Positions 8,531-16,659 are shown, counted from the first letter of the stretch. The stretch is DNA of 18,073 nucleotides from Bacteroidales bacterium (GCA_004552725.1 SFNM01000033.1:1-18073); one strand, 5' to 3'. The notes: generated by a model not told the origin, from the sequence alone. Made by a program: numbers and translations.

Positions 8531-8586
8531 AGCGGCCTACCACATCTGCCCGACAGGTAATCATCATGCAGAAGCGATAGGCCGCT
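8531..8586 (-). terminator. Stem-loop at the end of the starch gene cluster
   Basis: AGCGGCCTA (8531-8539) and TAGGCCGCT (8578-8586) are exact inverted complements. An inner pair TCTGC (8545-8549) / GCAGA (8568-8572) extends the structure. It lies 30 bases beyond the stop codon of the minus-strand starch-binding gene, where a terminator or 3'-end structure is expected. No clear T tract follows on the minus strand, so termination is inferred. Confidence 0.5.
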
Positions 8587-8615
8587 ATTATTACTACGCC
8601 TCAACGAGGCGAAGA

Positions 8616-10328
8616 TTAGTAGTGAATTGTGGTGGCAGTGGTGGCAGTGCGACGGATGTAAATTTGGCCGGGCACAGGGTTAGCCACGCGGATGCCTTGG
8701 AGGTTGTAGTATTCAGCGGGAACATCAGCCTCAGGGACGAGGTTGATATCGCGCACGGAGGAGCCTCCGGCGAGTTTGCCGATGCGGGCGGGAGCGAAGG
8801 TGATGATGTCGTCATCTTCTTTCTCACCGCTGGAGGAGGGATCCATCGAGTATGCCTCGTTCACGTTGTCGAAGTACGACGGGTCATACGGGGTGCCGCC
8901 AACGGGCGAGGTGCCGTAGATGTCGAGGTACATAACGCCGATGCCGTAGGTGCGGATGTAGTCGGCGGTGATGCCGAGCAGCGACAGGGGGAAGCGCCAT
9001 TCGTAGAAGGTGTGGGCGGAGGCATCGATTTGGTCCATCAGGTCCACGAAGCCTTCGTTACCGAAGAGTTCATCGGTTTCGTAGCCTAACTTTTCTTGGC
9101 CCCAGACGTGATCGATTGAGGGAAGCAGACCGTCGGCATAGCCGTAGTAGGAGCCGGGGATGGTTTTGCAGTAGGCGGCGTCGTAGCTGGCGTGGCCATC
9201 GGGAGTGGGGGTGAAGAAGCCGGGGGTGCCCACGCCTGGTTTGGTGGAGCCTACCCACACGGCGTCAACGCCGTTTTGGAACCATGCGCCTTGCTTGCCT
9301 TCGTTCCAGATGGGACCGGTGCCGTTGATACGGCCGTCGAATTCCAGTTCGGGGTCGAGGTCGAATGCCCAGTACATGCAGCCGTCCATGTTGTAGGGTT
9401 TGGATTCGCCGGGTTGCTTGCCTTCGCCGTAGATGTCCCATACGGTGTAGACGAATTGAGCGCCGAGGTAGAGGTATTCATCGTCGTAAGCGGCGTAGAG
9501 GGCGTAGGAGTCAACGATGGGGCGTTCGTGGTTGCCGCGGAAGGCTTGCGCCACGTCGCGAGCCACGCCTTGTGCGATGAGGTCGTCGGCGGTCCAGTTG
9601 TTCAGCGCGGTGGTGGAGTTTTGGCTGGCGAAGTTCATCGTGACGGTGCGGTTCGAGCCCACTTGGCCGTTGGGGTTAACCGAATAGTAGTCGGTGATGA
9701 GGTTCTTGCCGTCGCCGGTGTAGGCTTTGCGCTTGCTGTATTTGAATGCGTCGATGGCGGAGTGCGATTCATCCACAACGGCCAGCACGGTGAGGGTGGT
9801 GGTTTCGGTGAATGTGAGGGGAGCGGAGTACACGGCCGAGGCGGTGGTGGGTGTAGAGCCGTCGGTGGTGTAATACATTGTGGCATCGGGAGTTACCGAC
9901 AAGGTGACGGTGATTTCTTCATCGAAGCGAGTGCCGGAGATGGGCGAAGCGGTGATGGAGGGGTTGAGCGGGTCGGTGTTGTACTCGCCTAAGTCGGTCA
10001 CTTCGCCTTTGCCGCCGGTGCCTTTGTAGAGGTGGTTATTGATGGGGACTGATTTGTAGTCGGCGGTTTGGTCAGTGCCGCCGGCGTTACAGAAGAGGAA
10101 GCCATCGAGGCTGGAAGGATCGGAGGGGAAAGTGTATTTCCAGATGTCGCCGTCGACTTTGGTGAGAGCCACGCCGGGCCAGGAGGTGCCGGGGTCGCTC
10201 CAATAGTGGATGTGGACTTCGTCCCAGCCGGAGGCGGAGTTGTTGTAGTAGATGGTGGTCTCGGCGAAAGCTGCCACGGGGGCGGCCATTGCCAGCACCA
10301 CTACCAGTGATTTGAGGAAATTTTTCAT
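8616..10328 (-). CDS. Secreted non-catalytic starch-binding protein (CBM26-like, chitobiase-C-like and CBM9-like domains)
   Basis: A 570-aa exported protein with a type I signal peptide (MKNFLKSLVVVLAMAAPVAAFA, cleavage near 22). Residues 23-114 resemble a starch-binding module 26: IYYNNSASGWDEVHIHYW, then SWPGVAL and a Gly-rich end. Residues about 122-198 match the chitobiase/hexosaminidase C-terminal beta-sandwich, with MYYTTDGSTPTTASAVYSAP as signature. Residues about 240-515 look like a CBM9/DOMON-type binding domain (YALYAAYDDEYLYLGAQF, later FYEWRFPLSLLGI). The last 33 residues are a YYNLQGIRVANP...IYIRR tail like those of the two amylases. No GH13 catalytic motifs are present, so it probably binds starch or maltodextrin at the surface rather than cutting it. 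It starts 17 bases after the preceding amylase stop, so it is almost certainly co-transcribed. The CBM9-like assignment is the least certain. Confidence 0.75.
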   Translation of the reverse strand: MKNFLKSLVVVLAMAAPVAAFAETTIYYNNSASGWDEVHIHYWSDPGTSWPGVALTKVDGDIWKYTFPSDPSSLDGFLFCNAGGTDQTADYKSVPINNHLYKGTGGKGEVTDLGEYNTDPLNPSITASPISGTRFDEEITVTLSVTPDATMYYTTDGSTPTTASAVYSAPLTFTETTTLTVLAVVDESHSAIDAFKYSKRKAYTGDGKNLITDYYSVNPNGQVGSNRTVTMNFASQNSTTALNNWTADDLIAQGVARDVAQAFRGNHERPIVDSYALYAAYDDEYLYLGAQFVYTVWDIYGEGKQPGESKPYNMDGCMYWAFDLDPELEFDGRINGTGPIWNEGKQGAWFQNGVDAVWVGSTKPGVGTPGFFTPTPDGHASYDAAYCKTIPGSYYGYADGLLPSIDHVWGQEKLGYETDELFGNEGFVDLMDQIDASAHTFYEWRFPLSLLGITADYIRTYGIGVMYLDIYGTSPVGGTPYDPSYFDNVNEAYSMDPSSSGEKEDDDIITFAPARIGKLAGGSSVRDINLVPEADVPAEYYNLQGIRVANPVPGQIYIRRTATTATTIHY

Positions 10329-10345
10329 AGTTTATGGATGTGTTT

Positions 10346-10765
10346 TTAAGGGATAAATAGTTTGCTGACGTTGCTGCCTTGGCGACGGATGAACACGCCG
10401 TTGGCAGGTTCGCTCACGGGCATACCTTGCAGGTTGAAGTACTCGACGGGGGCGGAGAGGTCGGCTTCAAAGTCGATGGCGGACGACCGTCCGGTGTCGC
10501 CGTCTTTGTTGTAGATGCCGTTATGGCGCACCTTCACGTTGTCGCCGGTTTGGCCGCCGGCATTGTTGTTGAAGATGATGTTGAGGGCGGTGTAGTCGAA
10601 GTCGGCTTCGAAGGTGCCTACCCACAGGCCGGAATCGTTATTGTAGGTCATCGGCTTGCCGGGCCAGCCGCCCACGAAGTCGTTGTACTCGTTGTTGGAG
10701 CCGCCGTAGATGTAGAAGTTGACGGTGCTCCAGTTGGAGGCGGAGTTGTCGAAATAGATTACGAC
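10346..10765 (-). repeat. Duplicated CBM26 plus C-terminal tail cassette, copy 1
   Basis: This segment encodes the starch-binding module and tail of the smaller amylase and is clearly homologous to 12217-12627 in the larger amylase. The shared protein core includes GTFEADFDYT, IFNNNAG and GVFIRRQG. At DNA level a 30-base stretch at 10375-10404 is identical to 12246-12275. As direct repeats about 1.9 kb apart, they could recombine or convert one another. Confidence 0.75.
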
Positions 10766-12151
10766 TTGGCCGTCGGGAGCGGGTTCGGGGTCAGGCAGAG
10801 GATCGGGATCCGGATCCGGGTCGGGAGTCGGACCGGGATTGGGGTCGAGCTCGTCGGAGTAGATGACGGCGATGCCGGTGGAGCCGACGTTGCCGGAGAT
10901 GGTCGATGAGGTGACGGTGAACTTTTTACCCGACACGCGGTCGGTGTAAGTGCCGGCAGGACAATATCCGTTGACGTTCGACACCGACACTTGGCCGCTG
11001 CCTTTCATCACGATGACTGCGCCACCGTTTTCGCGGGTGATGACACACTTGCTGCCGTCGCTTTGGAATGCGTCGCGACGCGAGCCCATGATGTTGTGGA
11101 AACGGTTGACGGCGGCCACTTCGGTCGAGGTGAAGTGGGTGGAGCCTTTGCCCACCTTGATGTTGCTGAAACCGGTGGTGTTGGGGCGCGAGAAGTAGAG
11201 CACGGTGACGCCTTGGCGGGCGGCGTATGCGGCGTAAGCGCGGTCGATTACGTCCTGCGAGCGCGATTGCGACCACTCGTCGTTGCTGTAAGTGTCGTGG
11301 CTTTCAGCCCAGTAGACGAGCTTCGAGGGCGAAAGGTGCTGATTGTTAATCCACTCGCCGGCAGCGTTGTTGGGCACGCCGCCGTTGTCTTTGGCGGCAT
11401 AGTTGGAGTAGCGGTTGTCGGTCACCGACATGTATTTGGCATACTCGGTGATGATAGAGGAGTTGGGACCGGGCTCGTTGAGGATTTCACCGTAGTGGTA
11501 CATACCTTCAATTGAGGTGACTTCGCTCCAGAAGTTGCAGCCTTCGGAGGGGAGGCCGATGTGCTTGGCGGCGTCCCAGCGGATGCCGTCGACGCCCATG
11601 TCGTGGAGCGATTGGATGAAGGACTTGGCGCGGGCGATGACTTCCGGGTCTTCCGAGTTGAGGTCGCCGTAGTCGCCGAGCTGGCCGTGGGTGATGGAGT
11701 AGCGGTCGCCGTAGTTGATGCCGCCGTTGAAGCGGACGCGGCCGTTGCTGTCCCACCATGTGTCGTGGTAGCCGGCGGTCTTGTCCACGTGGTTTGCCAC
11801 CACGTCCACGATTACCTTGATGCCCAGAGCATGGGCGTCGGTGCAGAGGCCGCGGAGGTCGTTTTCAGAGCAGTAGGATGAGGACTTGAAAGCCAAGTCG
11901 TAAGGGCGATAGAGCGCGTGCCAGTATTCACCCGAGCGAGCATCGGGACGCTGCACCGGAGAGATTTGCACGGCGCCGAAACCGGCGGCGGCAATGTCGG
12001 GCAGGGCCTTGCGCACGTCGGCCACAGGCCAGTCAAAACAATGCAAAATTGTGCCTTCCTGAATGGTGGCCGGCAAGTTGTAGTCCTGCGCTACCAACGC
12101 GGGAGCGCAGAGAGTGAACAGGAGGAATAAGTTGCGTAAAAATTTGGTCAT
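10346..12151 (-). CDS. Secreted GH13 alpha-amylase with C-terminal starch-binding module
   Basis: A 601-aa alpha-amylase cleaving internal alpha-1,4 bonds of starch outside the cytoplasm. The ATG at 12151 is chosen because it begins the signal peptide MTKFLRNLFLLFTLCAPALVAQ. An upstream in-frame ATG at 12181 would put ten polar residues before it and start inside a hairpin. The TIM barrel spans about 28-350. All four GH13 conserved regions are intact: DVVANH (116-121), GIRWDAAKH with nucleophile D193, GEIL with acid/base E222, and ESHD with D286. A C-terminal beta domain runs to about 433, followed by a PDPDPD-rich linker (435-460). A CBM26-like module (463-555) and the tail YFNLQGMPVSEP...GVFIRRQG end the protein. 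The last 140 residues are nearly the same as in the neighbouring larger amylase. It lies 65 bases after that gene, behind a terminator-like hairpin. Confidence 0.9.
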   Translation of the reverse strand: MTKFLRNLFLLFTLCAPALVAQDYNLPATIQEGTILHCFDWPVADVRKALPDIAAAGFGAVQISPVQRPDARSGEYWHALYRPYDLAFKSSSYCSENDLRGLCTDAHALGIKVIVDVVANHVDKTAGYHDTWWDSNGRVRFNGGINYGDRYSITHGQLGDYGDLNSEDPEVIARAKSFIQSLHDMGVDGIRWDAAKHIGLPSEGCNFWSEVTSIEGMYHYGEILNEPGPNSSIITEYAKYMSVTDNRYSNYAAKDNGGVPNNAAGEWINNQHLSPSKLVYWAESHDTYSNDEWSQSRSQDVIDRAYAAYAARQGVTVLYFSRPNTTGFSNIKVGKGSTHFTSTEVAAVNRFHNIMGSRRDAFQSDGSKCVITRENGGAVIVMKGSGQVSVSNVNGYCPAGTYTDRVSGKKFTVTSSTISGNVGSTGIAVIYSDELDPNPGPTPDPDPDPDPLPDPEPAPDGQVVIYFDNSASNWSTVNFYIYGGSNNEYNDFVGGWPGKPMTYNNDSGLWVGTFEADFDYTALNIIFNNNAGGQTGDNVKVRHNGIYNKDGDTGRSSAIDFEADLSAPVEYFNLQGMPVSEPANGVFIRRQGSNVSKLFIP

Positions 12152-12169
12152 GCTATTAGATAAAATAAA

Positions 12170-12204
12170 ATACTCCCGCACAGGAGGTTACTGTGCGAGA
12201 GTAT
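12170..12204 (-). terminator. Intrinsic terminator-like hairpin between the two amylase genes
   Basis: The arms 12170-12183 and 12191-12204 pair at 13 of 14 positions, the exception being a G-T wobble, around a 7-base loop. Read on the minus strand, the stem is followed by TATTTTATTTTATC, a T-rich tract expected of an intrinsic terminator. It begins about 13 bases after the larger amylase stop. No TAnnTTTG promoter is seen between it and the next gene, so it probably attenuates rather than fully ends transcription. Confidence 0.7.
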
Positions 12205-12216
12205 TTAGGGGTTGGA

Positions 12217-12627
12217 TTAAGGTATGAAGACTTTGGAAACCTTGTTGCCTTGGCGACGGATGAACACGCCGTTGGAGGGTTCAGCCACTTGTACGCCTTG
12301 CAGGTTGTAGTAGATTACTTCGGAATCGGCTTCGATAGCGATGCCTTCAACGCCGGATTGGCCGGTGTCGCCGTTTTGGTTGTAGACGCCGTTGTTGCGC
12401 ACTTTCACCTCGTTGCCGGTTTGCGAGCCGGCGTTGTTGTTGAAGATGACGTTGAGTTGAGTGTAGTCGAAGTCAGCTTCGAAGGTGCCCTTGTAGTAGC
12501 CGGAAACCGGGTCGAGGGTCATAGCCTTGCCGGGCCATTTGCCCACGAAGTCGTTGTAGTCGCCACCGTAGATGTAGAAGTGTAAGTTACTCCAGTTGGC
12601 GGAGGAGTTGTCGAAGTAGAGTGTTAC
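12217..12627 (-). repeat. Duplicated CBM26 plus C-terminal tail cassette, copy 2
   Basis: The counterpart of 10346-10765, coding the last 136 residues of the larger amylase. The main protein differences are four fewer residues in the GGDYNDFVG region and scattered substitutions. The 30-base identical stretch lies at 12246-12275. Confidence 0.75.
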
Positions 12628-15522
12628 GGTGTTTTCGGAAGGTTGAGCCACCTTGGTGAAGGTGTAGGAGCCGTCTTTGGTTTGGCCTTCACCGATAGCG
12701 CTCCACGAGAGAACCACGCTTTCGCCGTCGGCCATGTCAGCGCCGAGGGTGACGGTGACGGTGCCGGAGAAGGATACGGGCGAGCCGTTGCCGATGGTGT
12801 AGGTGGCCGAGGTGCAATATTCGTTGGCGGTGAGGGTCACGTTGATGGTGCCTACGAATTCGCCGCCGCGGGGTGATACGCTTACAGCGGGTTCGGGATC
12901 AACAACCACGTCGGTGAGCTTGGTGTAACTGCTGCCACCGTCCCATTCGTAGTAAGAATCTTCGGTGATGCCGGTGATGTCGGCGGTCTTGTTGGAGCCG
13001 TTGTTGCTGAGGATGAAGTTGAACGAATCGTATTCGAAGCAGGTGAAGTAGTAGAAGGTGCGGCCGTTGATTTCTTTGGAGTTGGTGAGGGTTTTGCCGG
13101 GCCAATCGCCGTTGAGCTTAACGGTTTTACCATTGACCTCAGTCCAAGCGTAGAAGGTGGGAGCGGAGGGGCCGGTTACGTATACGGTGATGGCGGCGTT
13201 GGGGTCAACTTTGGTGTAGACAGCGGAGCCGGTGTAGTCGGTGTCGCCGTTGGAAGCGCCCCAGGAAACGGTGACTTTGTCGCCGTATTTCATGTCAGCG
13301 CCGATGGTGAATTGCAGGGGGGTGCCGGGGGTGAGGTTTTGGCGAGCGTTGCTGCCCACTTGAATCCAGCCGGAGGTGGCTGCGTCGGTCAAGGTGGCGG
13401 TAACGGTGAGGGTTTCGGTCTTGAAGCCGCCGCCGGCGGGGGAGAGTTCAACGGAAGCGGGTTTGGAAGCGTCGTCGGCAGTGTAGTATTCAGTGGTGCC
13501 GGGGTCGTCGAAGGTGACGCTGCCGCCGTGAGCCACGGGCGAAGTGGAGTAGATGAACTTGCCGTCTTCACCAACTTGGCCGCCGGTCCAGTCTTTAACG
13601 AGCACGCGGAGCTGGCCTTGGGTTTGGGGAGCGGAAACGGTTACGGAGCCGTTGGTTACGCTGTAGGAAGTGCCGGTAACTACGTCAACGTAGGTGCCGT
13701 TGGGCACACCGGTGAAGGTGGCGCCGCCGTTGAGGGCAACGAGGGCATAGCTTTCGTTCTTGTAGGCGCGTTTGAAGGCATAGCCGCCAGAAGCGGTGCA
13801 GCCGTCGAAGGTGTATTGACCTTTGCGCAGAGCGGGCACTGCAGCGCGGATTTGGTTGAGGCGACGGATGTGTTGAGCCAAGTCGGCGTTGAGGGTTTGA
13901 GCCACGTTGCCGGAGGCGGTGTATTCGCAGAAGTCGGTGGTGGTGACGGAGCCTTCGAGGTAGTTGCCGAAGTAAGCACGGCCGGAATTTTTCACGGGCA
14001 TGTCGGTGCCGCCGGCGTCAACTTTGCAGCCTTTTTTGAACTCAACTTCAGAGCCGTAGTAGATACAGGGCACGCCGCGGAAGGTGAACATCAGCGAGAG
14101 GTTTTCAGCCCATTGAGCGGTGCCGCCGTTGAAGCGGGTGCCGTCGTTGGGGCCGGGGCAGTAGTCGTGGGAGTCAACGTAAACGAGGTTGAACGAAGCG
14201 TCGTTGTATAATTTGTCGCCGGATTTGGCGATATTGATAGCGGAAGCGGCGTTGTTGAAGGTGTAGTGCATGGGGAAGTCGATGATATTGAAGCCGGAAG
14301 CTTCGCTGTAATCGGGTTCGTGCCATGCGCCGTCTTTCATGAATACGTTGTCGCTGGTGTGGTTGAATTCGGTTTCTTTTTCACAGAGAGCCATGGGGCC
14401 AACGGGGCTGTCGTGGCCTTCGGGGAGCACTTGAGTGTCCCAGTAAGCTTGCGAGCCATCATATTGGTCGAGCAGGTTTTGGGGTGAAGCCCAGGTGTAG
14501 AAGTAGCTCGAGAGGTTAGCTTGGCCGCGGTAGGTTACTTCGCTGAAGCGTGCGCAGCATTCGCCGAACATATAGAAGGGGCAACCGTTGAGGCGTTTGT
14601 CCTTGTATTGTTCGCCCAGAGCCATGAATTGGGGAATGAATTGCTTGTTGAAGGTGAGGCGGGAGATGTGACCGGTGGTGTCGATACGGAAGCCGTCCAC
14701 ACCCATCTTGATGAACTCGCCATAGCATTTCACCAGGTACTCGGCCACGGTGTTGTTCTCGGTGTTGAGGTCGACGCAGTCACCGGCGATTTGACCCCAC
14801 CAGCGGTTGGGATAGTCCCAGTTCCAACCGGTACCGTAGTGGTGGTAGTAGTTGTGGTTGTCGTATTCCGGATTTTTGAAGTATTTGAAGCGAGCTTGGT
14901 ACTGTGCGGTGCCGTCGAGCTCGTTGTAGTTCGAAGGCAGACGGTCGTAGTTGGGGATAACGGACGCGGATACCGAAGCTTGGTCCTGAATGCGTTGGCT
15001 GCGGGTGAATAGCGGGTTGAGGTTCACTTCGCCGAAGTTGCCGGTGTGGTTGAGCACGATGTCGAGGATGATTTTCATGCCCTTGGCGTGGGCGGCATCA
15101 ATGAGGCTTTGGAAGGTAACATCGCGTTCGGAGCCCCAAGAAGTGCGGCTCTCGTATCGGAGGTCAACGGAGCTGATGTCCATAGCGTGGTAGCCGTGGA
15201 AGTCAGTGCCGGAAGCATTTTGCACTACCGGAGTAATCCAGATGGCGGTGAAGCCGAGTGCTTTGATGTAGTCTAATTTTTCGATCAGACCGGCGAAGTC
15301 GCCGCGCCAGTCGGGGTCGTTGTTGGCAATCTGCACGCTCTGGTGGTCCCAGCCGCACACATTGTTTTTGGGGTCGCCGTCGTAAAAACGGGTGGTCATA
15401 GCAAAGTAGACCGTCTCGTCGCGGAAATCGCTACGCTCGCCCACAAATGTTTCAGCCGAAACATTCATTGTAGTAGTGAGCGCCATCAGTCCTCCCAGGA
15501 GGATTTTGGAGATGTTTCTCAT
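12217..15522 (-). CDS. Large secreted GH13 alpha-amylase with two starch-binding modules
   Basis: An 1101-aa alpha-amylase. The ATG at 15522 begins the signal peptide MRNISKILLGGLMALTTTMN..VSA. The open frame back to 15603 would overlap the promoter. The barrel spans about 35-560 and has all GH13 motifs: DIVLNHTG (154-161), GFRIDTTGH with nucleophile D281, MFGECC with acid/base E321, and DSHD with D453. A C-terminal beta domain (about 565-645) follows. The rest alternates spacer sandwiches (about 685-772 and 878-957, each with GADM and VSW/LSW strands) with CBM26-like modules (about 776-868 and 966-1055). The tail is YYNLQGVQVAEP...GVFIRRQG. Signal peptide and binding modules place it outside the cell, acting on insoluble or surface-captured starch. 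It is the first gene of the minus-strand cluster, has its own promoter at 15601-15631, and is followed by a hairpin. No lipobox is seen, unlike SusG. Confidence 0.9.
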   Translation of the reverse strand: MRNISKILLGGLMALTTTMNVSAETFVGERSDFRDETVYFAMTTRFYDGDPKNNVCGWDHQSVQIANNDPDWRGDFAGLIEKLDYIKALGFTAIWITPVVQNASGTDFHGYHAMDISSVDLRYESRTSWGSERDVTFQSLIDAAHAKGMKIILDIVLNHTGNFGEVNLNPLFTRSQRIQDQASVSASVIPNYDRLPSNYNELDGTAQYQARFKYFKNPEYDNHNYYHHYGTGWNWDYPNRWWGQIAGDCVDLNTENNTVAEYLVKCYGEFIKMGVDGFRIDTTGHISRLTFNKQFIPQFMALGEQYKDKRLNGCPFYMFGECCARFSEVTYRGQANLSSYFYTWASPQNLLDQYDGSQAYWDTQVLPEGHDSPVGPMALCEKETEFNHTSDNVFMKDGAWHEPDYSEASGFNIIDFPMHYTFNNAASAINIAKSGDKLYNDASFNLVYVDSHDYCPGPNDGTRFNGGTAQWAENLSLMFTFRGVPCIYYGSEVEFKKGCKVDAGGTDMPVKNSGRAYFGNYLEGSVTTTDFCEYTASGNVAQTLNADLAQHIRRLNQIRAAVPALRKGQYTFDGCTASGGYAFKRAYKNESYALVALNGGATFTGVPNGTYVDVVTGTSYSVTNGSVTVSAPQTQGQLRVLVKDWTGGQVGEDGKFIYSTSPVAHGGSVTFDDPGTTEYYTADDASKPASVELSPAGGGFKTETLTVTATLTDAATSGWIQVGSNARQNLTPGTPLQFTIGADMKYGDKVTVSWGASNGDTDYTGSAVYTKVDPNAAITVYVTGPSAPTFYAWTEVNGKTVKLNGDWPGKTLTNSKEINGRTFYYFTCFEYDSFNFILSNNGSNKTADITGITEDSYYEWDGGSSYTKLTDVVVDPEPAVSVSPRGGEFVGTINVTLTANEYCTSATYTIGNGSPVSFSGTVTVTLGADMADGESVVLSWSAIGEGQTKDGSYTFTKVAQPSENTVTLYFDNSSANWSNLHFYIYGGDYNDFVGKWPGKAMTLDPVSGYYKGTFEADFDYTQLNVIFNNNAGSQTGNEVKVRNNGVYNQNGDTGQSGVEGIAIEADSEVIYYNLQGVQVAEPSNGVFIRRQGNKVSKVFIP

Positions 15523-15600
15523 GATAATAATAAATGAATAAATAAGTATGACAGGTGGCGAAATGTAAGGAAGAACTCGCCTTAAACATAGAATCGACTG

Positions 15601-15631
15601 CAAAGTTAATCATTTTTTTCAAATCCACAAA
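15601..15631 (-). promoter_or_regulatory. Bacteroidetes promoter for the starch gene cluster
   Basis: On the minus strand the -33 element TTTG (plus coordinates 15628-15631) and the -7 element TAACTTTG (15601-15608) are separated by 19 bases, an excellent fit to TTTG-N19-21-TAnnTTTG. Transcription would start near 15594, giving a leader of about 72 nt before the ATG at 15522. It is placed back to back with the rightward export-gene promoter. Confidence 0.75.
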
Positions 15632-15688
15632 AAAAATAATAAAATATAGATGAATTTTGAAAAAACATAAAGCCAAAATCAAGCTGCA

Positions 15689-15710
15689 AAATCGTGTGAA
15701 AATCGCGTGA
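15689..15710. repeat. Tandem 11-bp repeat, possible operator
   Basis: AAAATCGTGTG (15689-15699) is followed directly by AAAATCGCGTG (15700-15710), differing at one base. The pair ends 12 bases upstream of the -33 element of the export-gene promoter and lies between the two divergent promoters. Helical phasing of about one turn would suit an activator or repressor dimer. No regulator gene is in the window. Confidence 0.4.
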
Positions 15711-15722
15711 AAATAAAAATTA

Positions 15723-15754
15723 TTTGCATATTAAAAAATTTTTGAGTAATTTTG
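15723..15754 (+). promoter_or_regulatory. Bacteroidetes promoter for the polysaccharide export locus
   Basis: TTTG at 15723-15726 and TAATTTTG at 15747-15754 are separated by 20 bases, matching the TTTG-N19-21-TAnnTTTG consensus. Transcription would begin near 15761, about 42 nt before the ATG at 15803. Because the -7 element overlaps the upstream TTG at 15752, it also argues against translation starting there. Confidence 0.75.
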
Positions 15755-15802
15755 CGCCCGAATTATGCACTGATTATTTTTTCTCAGAAAAGTTTGCTTA
15801 TA

Positions 15803-16645
15803 ATGAAAAAGATTTCATACTTTCTTCCCTTTGCTTTGATAGCACTCTTAGCAAGTTGTCACGCCCATGAGAAGGTACCTTACGTGGTAGATGCCGAAAA
15901 CATCCCGGCCGAGGCTTTGGCGCAATTAAACACCGTAGCGGATCCCATCATTGCCCCGGGCGACCTGCTCAACATCGAAGTAACATCAGCCAATATGGCC
16001 GACGTAGTACCTTTTAATAAAGGCCTATATATCACTGAGCAAGGGATAATACAGCGCGTCACTGTAAGCCAAAGCAACTATTCCACCAACCTTGACGTAT
16101 CGACCGATTACTATTTGGTCAACTCCGACGGCACCATCGATTTCCCGATTTTGGGTCGTGTACAAGCAGCCGGCATCACCAAATTGGAATTGTCGAACAA
16201 TCTCACTAATGCGATCTATCCTAAATATGTGCGCGAACAACCGAAAGTTGAGGTGCGTTTGATGAACTTCCGCGTTGTAGTTTGCGGCGCAGTACGTTCA
16301 CCGGGCATCTATCAATCGCGCAACGAACGTATGAACTTTTTCGAAGCATTGGCAATGGCCGGCGACATGGATATCCGCGGCGACCGCGAAAATATCATTC
16401 TTTATCGCACCAATTCCGATGGCACCCGCGAAGTGCATCGCATCAACATCCACGAGAAAGATTTCCTTTTGTCACCATATTTCATTTTGCAACAAAACGA
16501 TGTGATTTACGTCACACCGAACAAATCCCTTGCAAATACGGCCTGGCAACTCAACCCGGGAGTGAGCGCCACCATCACTATGATTGGCGGTATTTCATCA
16601 CTGGCCTCACTCGTAATCGGTATTATTAACCTTACAAAAGACTAA
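15803..16645 (+). CDS. Wza-type polysaccharide export outer-membrane lipoprotein
   Basis: A 280-aa lipoprotein of the polysaccharide biosynthesis/export family, which forms the outer-membrane channel for capsule or exopolysaccharide. The ATG at 15803 gives a signal peptide ending in LLAS-C19. The Poly_export domain covers about 48-150, with the typical IAPGDLLNIEVTS start (50-62) and DGTIDFPILGRVQAAG (109-124). An SLBB domain follows at about 152-235 (VVVCGAVRSPGIY, 158-170). The C-terminal hydrophobic stretch (about 253-276) would be the membrane-crossing helix. It is shorter than E. coli Wza, with one SLBB domain, as is usual in Bacteroidetes. It has a promoter just upstream and is followed 14 bases later by the chain-length gene, consistent with an operon. 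Which polysaccharide it exports cannot be told here. Confidence 0.9.
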   Translation: MKKISYFLPFALIALLASCHAHEKVPYVVDAENIPAEALAQLNTVADPIIAPGDLLNIEVTSANMADVVPFNKGLYITEQGIIQRVTVSQSNYSTNLDVSTDYYLVNSDGTIDFPILGRVQAAGITKLELSNNLTNAIYPKYVREQPKVEVRLMNFRVVVCGAVRSPGIYQSRNERMNFFEALAMAGDMDIRGDRENIILYRTNSDGTREVHRINIHEKDFLLSPYFILQQNDVIYVTPNKSLANTAWQLNPGVSATITMIGGISSLASLVIGIINLTKD

Positions 16646-16659
16646 TTATTCATTACAAG

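Noticed and set aside
8531..8586. Possible tRNA or small structured RNA
   Set aside because: The fold is a single long hairpin with an inner stem; there is no T-arm consensus, anticodon arm or CCA-like end, and its place suits a 3'-end structure.
13312..14211. A 299-codon open frame on the plus strand opposite the large amylase, and a similar 266-codon frame at 9192-9992
   Set aside because: Both lie entirely antisense to well-supported genes, are Gly/Val/Ala-rich in the way reverse-read biased codons are, and show no recognisable domain, promoter or signal peptide.
15752..15802. TTG start for the Wza-type gene, 17 codons upstream
   Set aside because: The TTG is part of the -7 promoter element, so it would not be in the mRNA; the lipoprotein signal begins at 15803.
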